A stretch of 64,000 bases of DNA from positions 1,792,001-1,856,000 of the forward strand of contig CALZFC010000249.1 of NCBI GenBank assembly GCA_945643635.1, written 5' to 3'. This document shows, piece by piece, positions 49,101 through 59,591 of the stretch. The position numbers were made by a program, and so were the translations under genes. Each line of letters starts with the position of its first letter. Position 1 is the stretch's first letter. The notes beneath the pieces were generated by a model that was not told where the DNA came from, made no database searches, and saw nothing but the letters and a program-made list of their open reading frames with translations. The stretch is from Allodiplogaster sudhausi. Lineage: Eukaryota; Nematoda; Chromadorea; Rhabditida; Diplogasteridae.

Positions 49101-52100
49101 TTTCCAGTCGTGGTGACATGCACGCAGAAGCTTCCAGACGTGCTTTCCCTCCCAGCCAACGACCGCGTCACTGACATCCGATTCTATCCGCACCTCTCAC
49201 AGCAGATGATTTCAGTCGTCGAATCACAGGTATGGTATATTTAAATGATTTCAGATTGACGTTCATTTACATTCATTATTTCTATCTTCAATCAAAAATG
49301 ACTTTGAACATACGATTTTCTATTGTAATATTACTTCGTAGAAAGATATAAAAAAATGCTATAGCAAAATGTTACTACTTCCCAGTAATTATAGACCGGT
49401 CCTTACTTGGTGGAGATGCATAGTCGAAGGAGGTGGACATTGCCGAGGATGCTTGACGGAGAGCGAAAAGGGAAAGGAGCAGAGCAATCCTGGGAATGCA
49501 CATTGATACCAAGTGGACAAGTGCTCGGCGTGCATAATAATGTGCGTTTTAAAATCTTTTTTTAAAAACTATTTGATTAACATGGAATTTATAGTTCAGT
49601 TTTGTTTCTTTTATACCATGTTTATTGTGTTTATAAAACTTCTCCGTAATAAATGCTCTAAAATTTTCGCAATCTTTGTTTTTGTCAGGTAAGCATTACA
49701 CAACTTTCAGATGTTATACGAGTATTTAATGCCTGAAGCTGACGTAACCTTCGTCACGGGTCGCGGCTGCCTTGATTCGAATGTTAGATCAACATATACT
49801 TTAGTACTCATTTGCCCTAGTAAGTCATAAATGCAAATAGCAGTTCCAGACCAGTTCGAGAATGTTTTTAAATGCTTACATATTTTTGAGATTGTTGCTG
49901 TTGCTCACTTTGCTCACTTGGACATTGTCACGTGCGTCACCGAGAAAGGCCAAGCCGCTCTCTTCCACTTTCACAGTATCACTGGTTGGAGAAATATTTT
50001 GCTATGAAATAATATTAAAAAGTTTCTCTAAAAACAATTCAATTGATCTTAAAGGAGGGCGATCACCGAAAAGTCATTGACGATAAATGAACCATCTTAG
50101 TTATTTTCGAATAGTCTGGGGCATGCAGAAAAAGAATATGTATACGAAAATGTACAAGAAACTTCCATATTCAAGAATAATGAACTTTAAAATGCAAATT
50201 TTGAATGAATTTGTGATTGGTGTGCCAGGGAAAAAGCAGATCCATCGGTAGAATCCCAACTTCACGGCCACGTACCCATCGCGCGAAAATAAAATTACAA
50301 GGATTTGAAGAAATTGTTATGGTGAATGCTTTATCACCTTTTGGTTCATTTGTTTTAGAAAATGTTTTTATAAATTCTTGTTACGCAAAACATTATCAAA
50401 TAGGTATAACAGCAATAACAGCCCGCTTCAAAAAACACGCGCACATTCCTAGTCAACCGTACATTTTTGAGTAATTAAACGGACTTCCGTTCGAAATATT
50501 TGTACGTTTGAACGCACATTACTGTATTTTCGGTGATCGCCCTTCTTAAGGAACTTGTTTTCAAACGAAATAATTAAATTTTTACAAATTCTTCTTGATC
50601 CATTCAAGGACTGACATCTCGCAAGGGCATGGCCTTCCTTCCGTGCGGGACCCTCGCCACCATCGCATACGGTATGCAGTTGGCACCAACGGAAGCAGAC
50701 ATGACCGACTGGATGGCATTCCTTCTCATTGGCACAGCCGATGGCAGAATCTTCTGGGTCAACATCACAGGTCACACGCTTATCATGAATGTTAAACATT
50801 TTAATTATCCTTGTTTTAAATTAGAAATTATAATGTTTTAATTCATTAAATGTTTGACTTTTGTATTTCTATTCTTCAGAAGTTGCATATATGAATTTAA
50901 AGGCTGTCTCATTTTTTGTTAAGGAGCTCGAGAGCAAATAAACGGATCGCTTTTAATTTGATAAATAATCTTTTTGTTACCACTGAAATTCCGTCTTCTT
51001 GCAGATGTGCACATTTTTGGCAACGAGAGCTCGATGCCCCTTTCCGTAAGTGAATTGAATAACTGCCGAGAAGAGAATCCAATCGAGGACATCAAATTTC
51101 TTCGACGGGTTTGTTTTGAGATATTTGGTTATTCGTCATTTTTTTTTCTATATCTTCGTTCTCTTCTCTCTCTCTGTCTCTCAGTCTCTCTCTCTCTCTC
51201 TCTCTTCACCGATCATTCTTACACTGTCGAGGTCGCTTATCCGCCTACTTAACGCATTCCTTTTGCAGACTGGGGAAAGTGCATTTTCAAGTTCGGAGAC
51301 CAGCGTCATGACGATTGAGCATGGCGGTGGAACTGTGTTGGTTTAGTTTCCCAAGATTCTAACATAAATTTTTTTGTTTAAGCATTTTTCTCGTTAAATT
51401 TTGAGTATTAGTCAAGTTCTTTTTTAGTCAATTTCTGGTCGAATGGGATGCGCTGAATTGTCGACTCTCATCGAAAGAGGTCTTTCGCACGCCTAGGGTA
51501 GCTACTTTCGTCATGAAGGTTTGACATGCTCGTCATCTATTTATGTGTTTATTCTTTCCTTGAGATGGTCAGCCGTGTCTTCTTGTCTCCTCTGCTCAAT
51601 GAAACTTGGCAAAGCCAGCATTCGATTGACACCTTGAGAGGCAACCACGTGTTCCAGCAATACGGTTATCCGGGTGACTTTGAGAAAGTGGGTCTTTTGT
51701 TTCCGAATTTTGAAAAAGAAAGTGTTGAAAGTTCAATACTTTACTGTGCAAGGATGAATTAAATTTGGGCAATTCTTATTTCATATCCTTCAAGATAATT
51801 AAAGTAAACAAAAGTGTTTCGAAATTTTTGTGTTCTTAGACGGAGTACGTGCACGGTGTTGACTGCGATTTTCCTCTGGGATCTGTTGCGACTGTTGATG
51901 TCAGAGTTTTTACAATTTTGCAACAGAAGAGTACATATTTACGTAGCCACATTTTTTTCAATAGTTGATCACAAGAAGAAGGAATTGAAATGCTTAAAAT
52001 CTTTTTTTATTATTTTAGTATCAATTTTTCTTTAAAAAATCATCTCTGCCAGTGGTCGGATGTTTCGCTGGTGTTTGTCGGCTATAAGAACGGCCAGATC

Positions 52101-52921
52101 AGCTGCACCGTCAACAACTTCAGAGAGAAGCTCACGAAGGAGGCCGTCAAGCCCCTCTTCAACGACGTCCACAATGCCGCCGTCCTAGGTAGTCTGAAGA
52201 CTTTTTAAGTGTAATTCTATTGAGAATTTCACATCAAAAATTTTTCGTAGCAATACTTTGCACATTTCGCGTAGTAATAGAATATACAATTTCTCATAGC
52301 AATGAGCGCGTGCCAAGCGGGCAGATATGCTCGGCTCGTTTCTGTGGACGAGAGCCAGAATGTCGTCCTCTCGCTGTTCTCCATCTCATCCCGCAAGGTA
52401 ATATGTTCGCTCTTTTATTAAAGTCCTGAAGTATATTCATTTGATATTGCCTACAAATGAATTCACCCTCACATTCCGCGTACAATAATTAGTTTTGCAA
52501 AAAATTGTTAGTTACATTTTGTTGGCATATAACTATGTATTTTTTTATTCACCCTTTCTCTGTTTTACATTGTTTATCGTTTTCCAGTTTGCGATTGCCC
52601 AACGCGTGGCGACTTCCATCGCTCGTCCTTTGCATATCGTCGTCTCGATGGGCGCACGTCGGAGTGGAAGGTTTGGTATTTTAAAGGGAAAAGAAAGAAA
52701 GAATTATGAGACTGTGAGAAATGCAAAAAACTGTCAATAGTCCGCTGAAACTAAATAAGAAAATATGCATGATTAAGAAACTCTTCATTATATCTCCGTA
52801 TCAGAAATATAAAAATGATTTCAGTAAACAATTCGTCATCCTTGTCGTGGGAGCGGGCGGCATGGAGTCTGTCCATCTCTGCGAGCGACGAATTGCCAAG
52901 TGCCTGGATGAGATTCGCTGA
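43131..52921 (+). CDS. Copy 4 of the repeated beta-propeller-like gene family, best-preserved and longest copy
   Basis: About 32 exons, roughly 1,100 residues, ending TGA at 52,919-52,921. It extends upstream of exon AA by six exons not found in copies 1-3. The paralogues show no transmembrane segments or signal peptide. Many exons read as short beta-strand pairs with Gly/Asp turns, including a [12 protein letters not shown] unit in exon AA, GDVSG in BB and [11 protein letters not shown] in exon N, which suggests one or more beta-propellers of WD-like type and a cytosolic or nuclear scaffold role. The family itself I do not recognise. Every exon from AA to W can be read open. Two oddities need splicing or tolerance: exon A lacks one base but has a second acceptor 11 bases downstream that restores frame; exon G is reduced to 19 bases in frame. 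The B-C junction phase and the join between the first two exons are unresolved, so I cannot prove a continuous product. Confidence 0.6.
44799..47090 (+). CDS. Copy 4, exons AA to F
   Basis: AA 44799-44894 ([20 protein letters not shown]), BB 45006-45098 ([20 protein letters not shown]), CC 45312-45419 ([20 protein letters not shown]), A 45632-45734 ([15 protein letters not shown]), B 45810-45910 ([20 protein letters not shown]), C 46181-46256 ([20 protein letters not shown]), D 46435-46543 ([20 protein letters not shown]), E 46752-46864 ([16 protein letters not shown]), F 47001-47090 ([17 protein letters not shown]). D uses an AAAG acceptor and C a CTAAG acceptor, matched in all copies. The TA-rich tract at 46,052-46,170 fills most of intron B-C. 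Confidence 0.6.
47354..47372 (+). CDS. Copy 4 exon G, reduced to a 19-base exon
   Basis: Bounded by CGTCTCAG and a G|GTTAGT donor; reads DGLPDM plus one base. The orthologous exon is 91 bases in copy 3 and 88 in copy 2 and holds the SDGRVVVWREL unit. The missing 72 (or 69) bases are a multiple of three, so downstream frame is kept. The first and last residues still match the ends of the longer exon (D and PxADM), consistent with one internal deletion. Confidence 0.65.
47433..48371. mobile_element. 0.94-kb foldback element in copy 4 intron G-H
   Basis: The left arm (47,433-47,860) and right arm (47,948-48,371) are reverse complements. The outer ends TCCCGCCCAGGATC and GATCCTGGGCGGGA pair, as do the inner GCCGGTTAACAATATATTGTTGA and TCAACAATATATTGTTAACCGGC. 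The loop is about 87 bases. It differs in sequence from the foldback in the same intron of copy 3. It is followed by an AAATA/TA-rich tract to 48,502. Confidence 0.75.
48518..52921 (+). CDS. Copy 4, exons H to W (3' half)
   Basis: H 48518-48645, I 48824-48968, J 49108-49229, K 49395-49541, L 49711-49782, M 49890-49984, N 50609-50770, O 51005-51108, P 51269-51336, Q 51428-51518, R 51565-51687, S 51840-51899, T 52053-52188, U 52300-52397, V 52588-52670, W 52825-52921. Phases agree at every junction. Motifs: [19 protein letters not shown] (I), [19 protein letters not shown] (J), [10 protein letters not shown] (K), [20 protein letters not shown] and [18 protein letters not shown] (N), [10 protein letters not shown] (S), [19 protein letters not shown] (T), [18 protein letters not shown] (U), [16 protein letters not shown] (V), [20 protein letters not shown] (W). 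Third-position changes dominate between copies 3, 4 and 5 in exon V, supporting this frame. Exon H uses a TTAAG acceptor displaced from that of the paralogues. Confidence 0.65.
50053..50545. mobile_element. TTAA-flanked inverted-repeat element in copy 4 intron M-N
   Basis: TTAA flanks at 50,049-50,052 and 50,546-50,549. Ends AGGAGGGCGATCACCGAAAA and TTTTCGGTGATCGCCCTTC pair for 17 bases. The interior includes a 65-residue open stretch without family signal. The end sequence differs from the elements at 42.4 and 62.5 kb except for the initial AGGAGG, so it is a second family with the same target preference. Confidence 0.75.
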
Positions 52922-53815
52922 TCGTGAGGGGCGAAAGGAGAGACGAAGAAGAAAACGAAGTTGTTGATCGAGCGCATTATCACGTATTTATTTACAGTCT
53001 GCCAAGAAATAGGGAAATAGTTAAATTTTAAAGATGTTCCTCAATTCACGCTTTACCGTTGCTTTATTATCGAACTGTACTGATACTCAGACGATTCAGA
53101 ATTGTTTACCTTCTTTTTCGACGGATTACGTTGTTCATCAACCACTTGTTGCTTCTACTTATAAATTTTATTCCTTCCCTTTTTTATATTTGATACTTAC
53201 ATACTTTTTTTTAAATATATTTTCATATCGATTTTGTCGAAAGCTCGTTTCAAGCGTCATGACGGCATAAAAATATACATATATTGAATCGAAAGCAAGA
53301 ATCGCCAGAATAATGAATAGAGAGAACAAGAGTTCTCGTGGATTAGCTTGAGAGGAATGTAGAAAGCGATATGTGAAAATGATGAGAGAGAGATGAGATT
53401 TTCGCAATCTTCCTTGGAGATATGTATAAACTAGTAGAAGTAAATTCTTCAAACCTGTCTTAACATTTAAGATGCATCTGGTTCGATTAGGCATTTCAAG
53501 ATCAATATTGATTGTTGTGAAGCTTTTTCACGGAGAAACGACTTGAGAACGACAGCACCTTTATGTTCTACATACCGCTCACGCGGATAACAACGTCGAC
53601 TTCGCAACCTCGCAAGAATCGTTGATCTTGACAGCCAATTAGTCTTCAATTATTGCTTCTTTCAAGTGCCCAATAAATTATCATGTCTCCAGCATGGATT
53701 CTAATTTTGAACTCAAGTTTTATACAGCCAAAAAAGAAATTGAAGCATAGTGTAAAGCTTATAAGGACACCGTTCAATATAGAATGGCACTAACTTTCTA
53801 GAAACAAGAAAAAGG
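52922..53815. other. Spacer downstream of copy 4
   Basis: The first ~100 bases retain the 3' flank of the family (GAAGTTGTTGATCGA). Similarity then ends, and the TTGGAAGCCAT landmark present after copies 1-3 is absent. A minus-strand open stretch at 53,649-53,467 (RCYPRERYVEHKGAVVL) is bounded by no clear splice sites, so it is only noted. Confidence 0.4.
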
Positions 53816-55210
53816 CTAATACGTTGACGAAAAGAACTGATACGTGGAATTGAAATCGAATTCGACGCGCTCGGTGAAATCAATCTTCTTCCAATTGTTC
53901 AGCAGTTTGAAGCATGCCGCGCGGGCCACTTTCTCAAGGCTTGGAAGCCCGCGCCCGATGAAACCCTTGAAATAAGTTAAGTAGAAAAAAGAAGTCATAC
54001 GTTGGTAAATTAAGCTCCTTGACATTATAGCCATAGCTCATAATTTTCAATAGATCTCGAAGGTCTTTTTGCAGTATAAATATATACAGAGTGAAAAAAT
54101 GGGTGCAGGTGGCCAAATGAATATATCGCCTACCGAATAGAGTGTATTCTTGACAAGCACGATGACACGTCCATGCTGAGAGGAAATGACGTCGTAATTT
54201 TCCTGATTGCTCTCGTCACAGATCGCGAAGATGACATCTCCGACTTTTCCATTCGCTTGCATGACCACGAACGAATAGACGCTCTCATTCCTCCCCTTCG
54301 ATTCGTTCATTTTGACCGCCTCCTCTACGGCATGGTCGTATATTTGGATGGGCTCCAACGGTCTGTTAGCCCAAGTTTTCCATGGTTGATAGATACAGTA
54401 ACTGCCTATCGAATCCTGCTGCCAATTCCATTCTGCTTCATCCTTGCGATATACTTCTCCGAAGTACGAGAACACACGACGCCCGAGTGCTTCCGCAATT
54501 TCTCGAAACATCTCGAATGCGTCATGGCGTCCTGGCGGCCGATTAATGATGTTATCGCTTGACAAGACGCTTCTATCACTTTTTGCGATGCGCAGACGCC
54601 GCGCGCGCCTTCTCCCTCCTCCATTACACCATTCGAATGTCAGCAAGCAGAAGAGTTCCGTGTCACCGTTTAGGCCCGAGTTAGTTAGTGTTGTTACCGA
54701 CATCTGTTGCGGAAACTCGTTCAGTGGCTGGTAGCTATGACAGATGGCGTAGCTGACGTCTGTGTCATAGAGAGACGACGTTGAGGTGAAGTGAATTATA
54801 TTGATTGTATAGGCTTGAGACCTGGCAATGGCTATAAAGATAAAGATGTCAGTAGGCGACGCGAAGGTGGCTGCAGGTGCTTCTAATATGGAACCCGAGT
54901 GCGGTAAGACACATGAGGTATAGCAGAAGGGTGGAAGTGGTCCTGGCCAGTTTGATGGAACTGATGGCGACTTCATGGCAGCTATTGGCGTGACGAAACA
55001 TCTGGCAACTGTGCACGGTGGAAGTGGAATTCCGAATGGGTTTGCCGGAGGCAGATCGAGCAGGCGAAGGGCGTTGGGCGAGAAATTTGAGTCGTCCTTG
55101 GTGATGACCCCAGGGTAAGCCCAGAGAATGGCCACGTCGTAGACGGCAAGGAGACTCGCGGTAGTCGGAGAGCACGGGCAGATCGGTTGCAGCGAACGAA
55201 TAGTCGACAT
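53816..55210 (-). CDS. Unrecognised protein gene, two exons
   Basis: Main exon from at most 55,210 down to 54,134, joined by a GTAGGC donor and TTTCAAG acceptor in phase to a final exon 53,965-53,816 ending in TAG (53,818-53,816). The combined frame is about 410 residues, uninterrupted for over 1 kb, which is far above chance here. Visible segments: SLLAVYDVAILWAYPGVITK, LPPCTVARCFVTPIAAMKS, DAFEMFREIAEALGRRVFSY, SYCIYQPWKTWANRPLEP, GKVGDVIFAICDES, HGRVIVLVKNTLYS and a C-terminus LEKVARAACFKLLNNWKK. No family recognised. Around the 5' end a second frame (MLQIDVDYSFAATDLPVLSD, 55,220-55,165) overlaps, so either the first exon is spliced there or the start region is disturbed. The start codon is uncertain. 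The long exon is unlike the short exons of its neighbours. Confidence 0.6.
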
Positions 55211-55238
55211 CGATCTGAAGCATGGATTGCGTTAACAC

Positions 55239-55622
55239 GATCTGAACACTATTGATATGTGTAAATATGGAGTGGGAAATAAGAAGAAAAGTACAGTTCT
55301 AGAGCAACAGATAAAAAAAATAGAGTAGCAGGGAAAAGTAAAAAAGCATCTAGAAATTAATAAGATCGAAGTGGAGAACATATGCGATCGGAGCGGGCGA
55401 AACGAGCGTAATCACACATAATGTCGTCATGTGTTCACAATTAATTAGCACCCTAAATGTTTGATCCAAACCATTCAGCGCTCACAAGTAATTAGCATTT
55501 GAAAATGGACATTCTTAATACTAGTTGAAGTGTGCGCACCGAGAAGAGTGAGCTAGATACCTAACGCTGCCCGCGCAGGAGACATCTCCAACTCTTTCTG
55601 CCGAGTCACTTCGGTTGTCGCC
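55239..55622. other. Spacer, no feature seen
   Basis: AT-rich DNA upstream of the unrecognised minus-strand gene, with no gene or repeat I can support. Confidence 0.4.
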
Positions 55623-56108
55623 TTGCGCAAACGGACACTTGCGCCCAAGGGACATTTGCGCACAGTGACATTTGCGCACAAGGACATTTGGTACCATAAA
55701 CTTTTCCGAGGGTTCCCTAATGGGCTCCAAATGTTACTCTAAAAGTACCAAAAGGGATACCAAAATGTACCAAAAGAGCTCCTAAAAGTTAACAATATAT
55801 TCTCCCAACGATCCCCAATGTGGTCCCCAAAAATCACCCTAAAAGGTCCCCAAATGATAACAAAAGTGTCCTCAAATGGTCACAAAAAGTTTCCTAATGG
55901 GTCTCACTAGGTCATAAAGCTCGCTAAACTGTCCTAAAAAGCTTTAGCTGCAGTCCAGAACCTTCAATTTTGATAGTCCCACGGCAATCTAATTGCGTTG
56001 AACTGTGCGCAACTGTTCGTGTACGCAAGTAACTGTGTTAGATGTCATTGTGCACAAATGTCCTTGTGCGAAAATGTCACTGTGCGCAAGTGTCTGTGCA
56101 CAAGTTTC
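55623..56108. repeat. Element bounded by inverted clusters of TTGCGCACA(A/G)GGACA units
   Basis: The left cluster (55,623-55,690) holds about five imperfect copies of a 15-17 base unit, TTGCGCACAAGGACA. The right cluster (56,004-56,108) holds about six copies in the opposite orientation (TGTCCTTGTGCG and variants). The interior is built of degenerate CCnAAAATGn units (CCAAAATGTACC, CCCCAAAAATCACC and similar). Resembles a non-autonomous element whose ends are short tandem repeats; no coding. Confidence 0.55.
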
Positions 56109-56289
56109 CCAAATCTATGGTGTCTGCGCTCAAATGTATTCTACCGTACTAAGCTGACGATTTGCTGTTTCTTATGTCATTCAAGCTTCCGTCCATCGGA
56201 GTGATTAAAATAACACAGATATTTAATTTCATTTGTTTTGTCAGAAATAACTTACTTGTCAGTGTGAAACGGGAAAAGGTAAAATGTGG

Positions 56290-56357
56290 ATGGAGCCCGA
56301 TGCGGGGTTCGAACCCGCGACAGCCAGATTAAGAGTCTGGTTCTCAACCACGAAACC
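56290..56357 (-). tRNA. tRNA-like fragment resembling tRNA-Lys (CTT), degenerate 5' half
   Basis: On the minus strand: anticodon arm CCAGACTCTTAATCTGG with a five-pair stem and anticodon CTT, then a T arm GCGGGTTCGAACCCCGC with a perfect stem and B-box core, then CGGGCTCCA. The 5' acceptor strand that should read GAGCCCG is not found upstream of the D arm, and the D arm is weak. I read it as a tRNA pseudogene or tRNA-derived repeat head, not a working gene. Confidence 0.5.
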
Positions 56358-56794
56358 TTTTCATTAAAAGATGCTAATAACTCTGTTTAGAAACGGAGGT
56401 CGAGATGAAAAGGAGGAAATAGAGAGCTGTGAAGTTCAAAAAAAATTTTTTTAAGAACATTGAAAACCAATTACTTGTTATCTCGGCATTGTTCTATGTG
56501 AGGCTGCTCCCAGGTTTTTGTGCTTTTAATGAGAGCCATAATCTCCTGGATTTCTTCTTAAATTTTGAAGGCACTTCATGGTAACACTTTTATCAGTAAG
56601 GAATGTAAGCAGAAACATTTCGATTGAAAAATTCATGTCTCTCAACGATGTCTTTTCCTCACTTTGGAGCAAATTTAAGATGAATAGGCAGAAAAATGGC
56701 GGGCACACGTCTCTCTCATCCTGCTGAAAATCGATTGTAGGTAAATGAATGGGAATATCGGCCATCAATTCGGCCCTTGTAGAGATCCTTATTG

Positions 56795-58283
56795 TTAGCA
56801 ATACTGGCCGAGGAAGAGCACATGGGTGGCGTCCTTGAGGACGGCGTAGAGGAAGGGACGATCCGCGTGGAAGGGGAGATAATGGACGGTTAAAGGGGGA
56901 ATTTGAACTTTAATTTATTAGTTTTTGGGTGACCGTCCTTGGAGCTCTTTTAAGTTGTGTATGAGAAAGAACTAATATCAGATGAAGAATCGCAAAGATA
57001 GGCAAAGCACAGCTAACAGAGATGGCGCAACGAGTGAGCATCACGACGGCAGTCGCAGCTGCGGCTTCTGTGCCGACTTCGTTCACCTGATAATTATCGC
57101 ATATTATTTATGTATATGTATATTCATTCTAAATAACTATAATAATCGTCAAAGAAACTATAATTTACGATGGGAAAGTGGGCATAAAAACAGAAAGAGA
57201 AAGAAGCGAGAGCGAGAGAAAGAGAGAGAAAGCGAGAAAACGGGGGATTGAAAAAGGGGGAGAGAGAGAGTTAGAGAGACAGAGAGACAAATTGAAATAG
57301 AGAGATAGAGATAAGTAGTCTCACCTCGATGACGGCCTTGTGAATGATGTCGGAGACCTTGAGTCGACCGTCTCCGCTGATGCCGGACAAGCTGCCCGGC
57401 TTGTCGAAAATGGCCGATACTCCGAGGGCGCGCAAGGACGCCGCGCCATCCAGGGACGACTCAATCGTGAACTTGGGCAGCGACACCTGAGGGATAAATA
57501 TTTAAAATTAAAAAAAAAATTGAATTAAAATGTTTTCCGCTAAACAAAACGGAAATCGTATGCCCAAGCTGTGCAAACAAAAAATGTATGCTCTCGATGG
57601 AAAGTACATATAATTCCTCACGGAGGAAAGGGCTCATGGTCGATATCAAGGAAGAGCTTGTTAAAAATTGGGGAAGTATATAAGATAATAAAAACGTAGT
57701 ACTGTTAAATTACTCAAAAAATAAAAACTTCTTACATCAACTTCCGTCTTGCGAAGCTGGCTGATAATCTCGAGAAGCTTCTCGGCAGTTAGAGACTCGC
57801 GAAACTCCTCAAGAGAACATAGCAGATGGCAATATGCAAATTCATTGATGATTCTCTTGATCTCTTTATATTTCTCGTTTATTTTTCTTTCTCCATCATC
57901 GACAATTACACCAGCACCTGATCACAATATTGCTTCCCTTCTCTTTCCTTATCTCTCTCTCTGTCTCTTTATCTCTCTCTCTCTTTCTCTCTCTCTATCT
58001 CTCTTTCTCTCTCTCCCTTCTACCTCGAATTTGCCTTCCTCCGGCATCATCATGAGCATACTGTAGGCGGTGTCCTTGTACGCGAGTGGAAGGCTTGGCA
58101 CGTCGTGCGAGCGACCAAAACGCGCCGGGACTTTGCGCTGACGCATGAATGGCTCCTGTAAAATGGGGAAATATATTATTTTTAAAATTCCATTTTTACA
58201 ATATAAAAATTATTATATTTATGTTAAGCATTACTATAACGGCAAAATAATCAGTAGAGTTAATCAAGACAATCATCTTCAAA

Positions 58284-58327
<44 letters not shown>

Positions 58328-58758
58328 CCTCTGTCTTACTCTCGCTCTCCCACCCTCTCTGTATCTGACATTTCGTTCTCCGTCGAGCCCGTAGAAAGCT
58401 CCCTCCTGCGTGTTTTCCTTGTCGAACTCGACCTTCCACGACTCTTTGAAGTGGACGACATTGATGAGCGCAACTACGGCATCACTGTAATAACGTAAGT
58501 ATTGTAAATACATATATGGTCTTTTACAGTTACTTGCTCGTTATTACTTTGAATATATGTATCCAACAGTTAGTATTATAAAAGACCACTAAAGACTTGT
58601 CCACGTACGCGATGCCGTCAGCCTTGACAAGGTCCTTGATCTTGTTGTTCGTTTTCTCCTCCACGAACGAGTTGATGTTCTGGAATGTGCTTGGCATGAT
58701 GCCGTTCACTTTCCATCTTTCACATTTTATCAAAATCTGTGCATTCCTTTCACTTTCC

Positions 58759-58792
<34 letters not shown>

Positions 58793-59591
58793 GTCAATGC
58801 CCTTTCTCTCTCTCGCTCGCTCTCTCTTCCCTCTCTCCCTCTCTTCTCTCTCTCTTCTCTGTCTCTCTCTTCTCTCTCTCTCTTCTATCTCTCTATCTCT
58901 CGTCCACCCTCTTCACTAACAGCAGCAGCCGCTTCTGCCGCAGCGAACGACACAGTTTCGACGTCGGCGCCGAACTTCTCCTGAATCCGACTGCGGTACT
59001 CGTCGATGGTCGACGTAGAGACGATTCGCCGTTGTCGCTGGCGCTTCTTTGCCTTAAAGGAGCCAAAAATTTAAGCAAATTTGAATTCGCGCCATTTTAC
59101 CTGACAAAAGAAAGCGTTTCAGAGAGACTCCGACTATAATAACCAGGAAAATTCCAAATATACATATTACTGCTGAGTGAGCTTAGATCTCGTTTAAACA
59201 TTCTTTAATGCCATAATAATATTAAAATCTCACCATCCGCCGACGACAGCGAGCTTGTGAGCTCAGAGTAGAAGGAGGCAACCTCATCGGCAGAGTGTCC
59301 TGAAGGGAAATTTGTCGATATTGTTAACACAATATTGACTATTTTACATATACAAAAGTATGTGCATTGCATCAATAATAGCAAGCAGTAAGTATCATAT
59401 ACTTTTTGAATACCTTTGAGCAGGAGCTGACTGAGTTCGTCCTTCCCGTCTTCGCTCGCTCCCTCGTGCAGCATCGCGAGAGCGGCAGCGAGAGAGAAGG
59501 GAGAGAAGACAAAGGAAGAGCGAGGGGAGGGCGAAGTGCGCAGGAGGGAGAGGGCGAACGAGGCAGAGGCAGTCACATCGGATGAAGCCAT
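56795..59591 (-). CDS. Serpin (inhibitory type), about ten exons, with a frame break in exon 3
   Basis: Minus-strand exons: 59591-59414, 59299-59234, 59052-58921, 58679-58609, 58494-~58355, 58155-58024, 57807-57736, 57486-57325, 57086-57018, ~56905-56795 (TAA 56,797-56,795). Serpin landmarks in order: FVFSPFSLAAALAMLHEGA, RIQEKFGADVETVSF, NSFVEEKTNNKIKDLV, LINVVHFKESWKVEFD, AYSMLMMMPEEGKFE, VSLPKFTIESS, SDIIHKAVIE, hinge VNEVGTEAAAATAVV, reactive loop MLTRCAIS, and FHADRPFLYAVLKDATHVLF. The Ala-rich hinge is that of an inhibitory serpin. No signal peptide is seen, so it is probably intracellular (clade B-like). The P1 residue is likely Arg or Cys of LTRC, by inference. Exon 3 reads ANRLYVDH in one frame and TIDEYRSRIQEKFG in the next, with too few residues between: a deletion that shifts frame. 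The last acceptor is not clear. The locus is therefore either a recent pseudogene or carries an assembly error. Confidence 0.75.

Noticed and set aside
50217..50474. 85-residue open frame inside the TTAA element at 50.1 kb as a transposase
   Set aside because: Far too short, no catalytic motif, and absent from the other TTAA elements.
31371..52921. Relationship of the array genes to DDB1, CPSF160 or SF3B3 (large triple-propeller proteins)
   Set aside because: Size and beta-rich character fit, but I see none of the signature motifs of those families, including at the C-terminus, so I did not assign the name.
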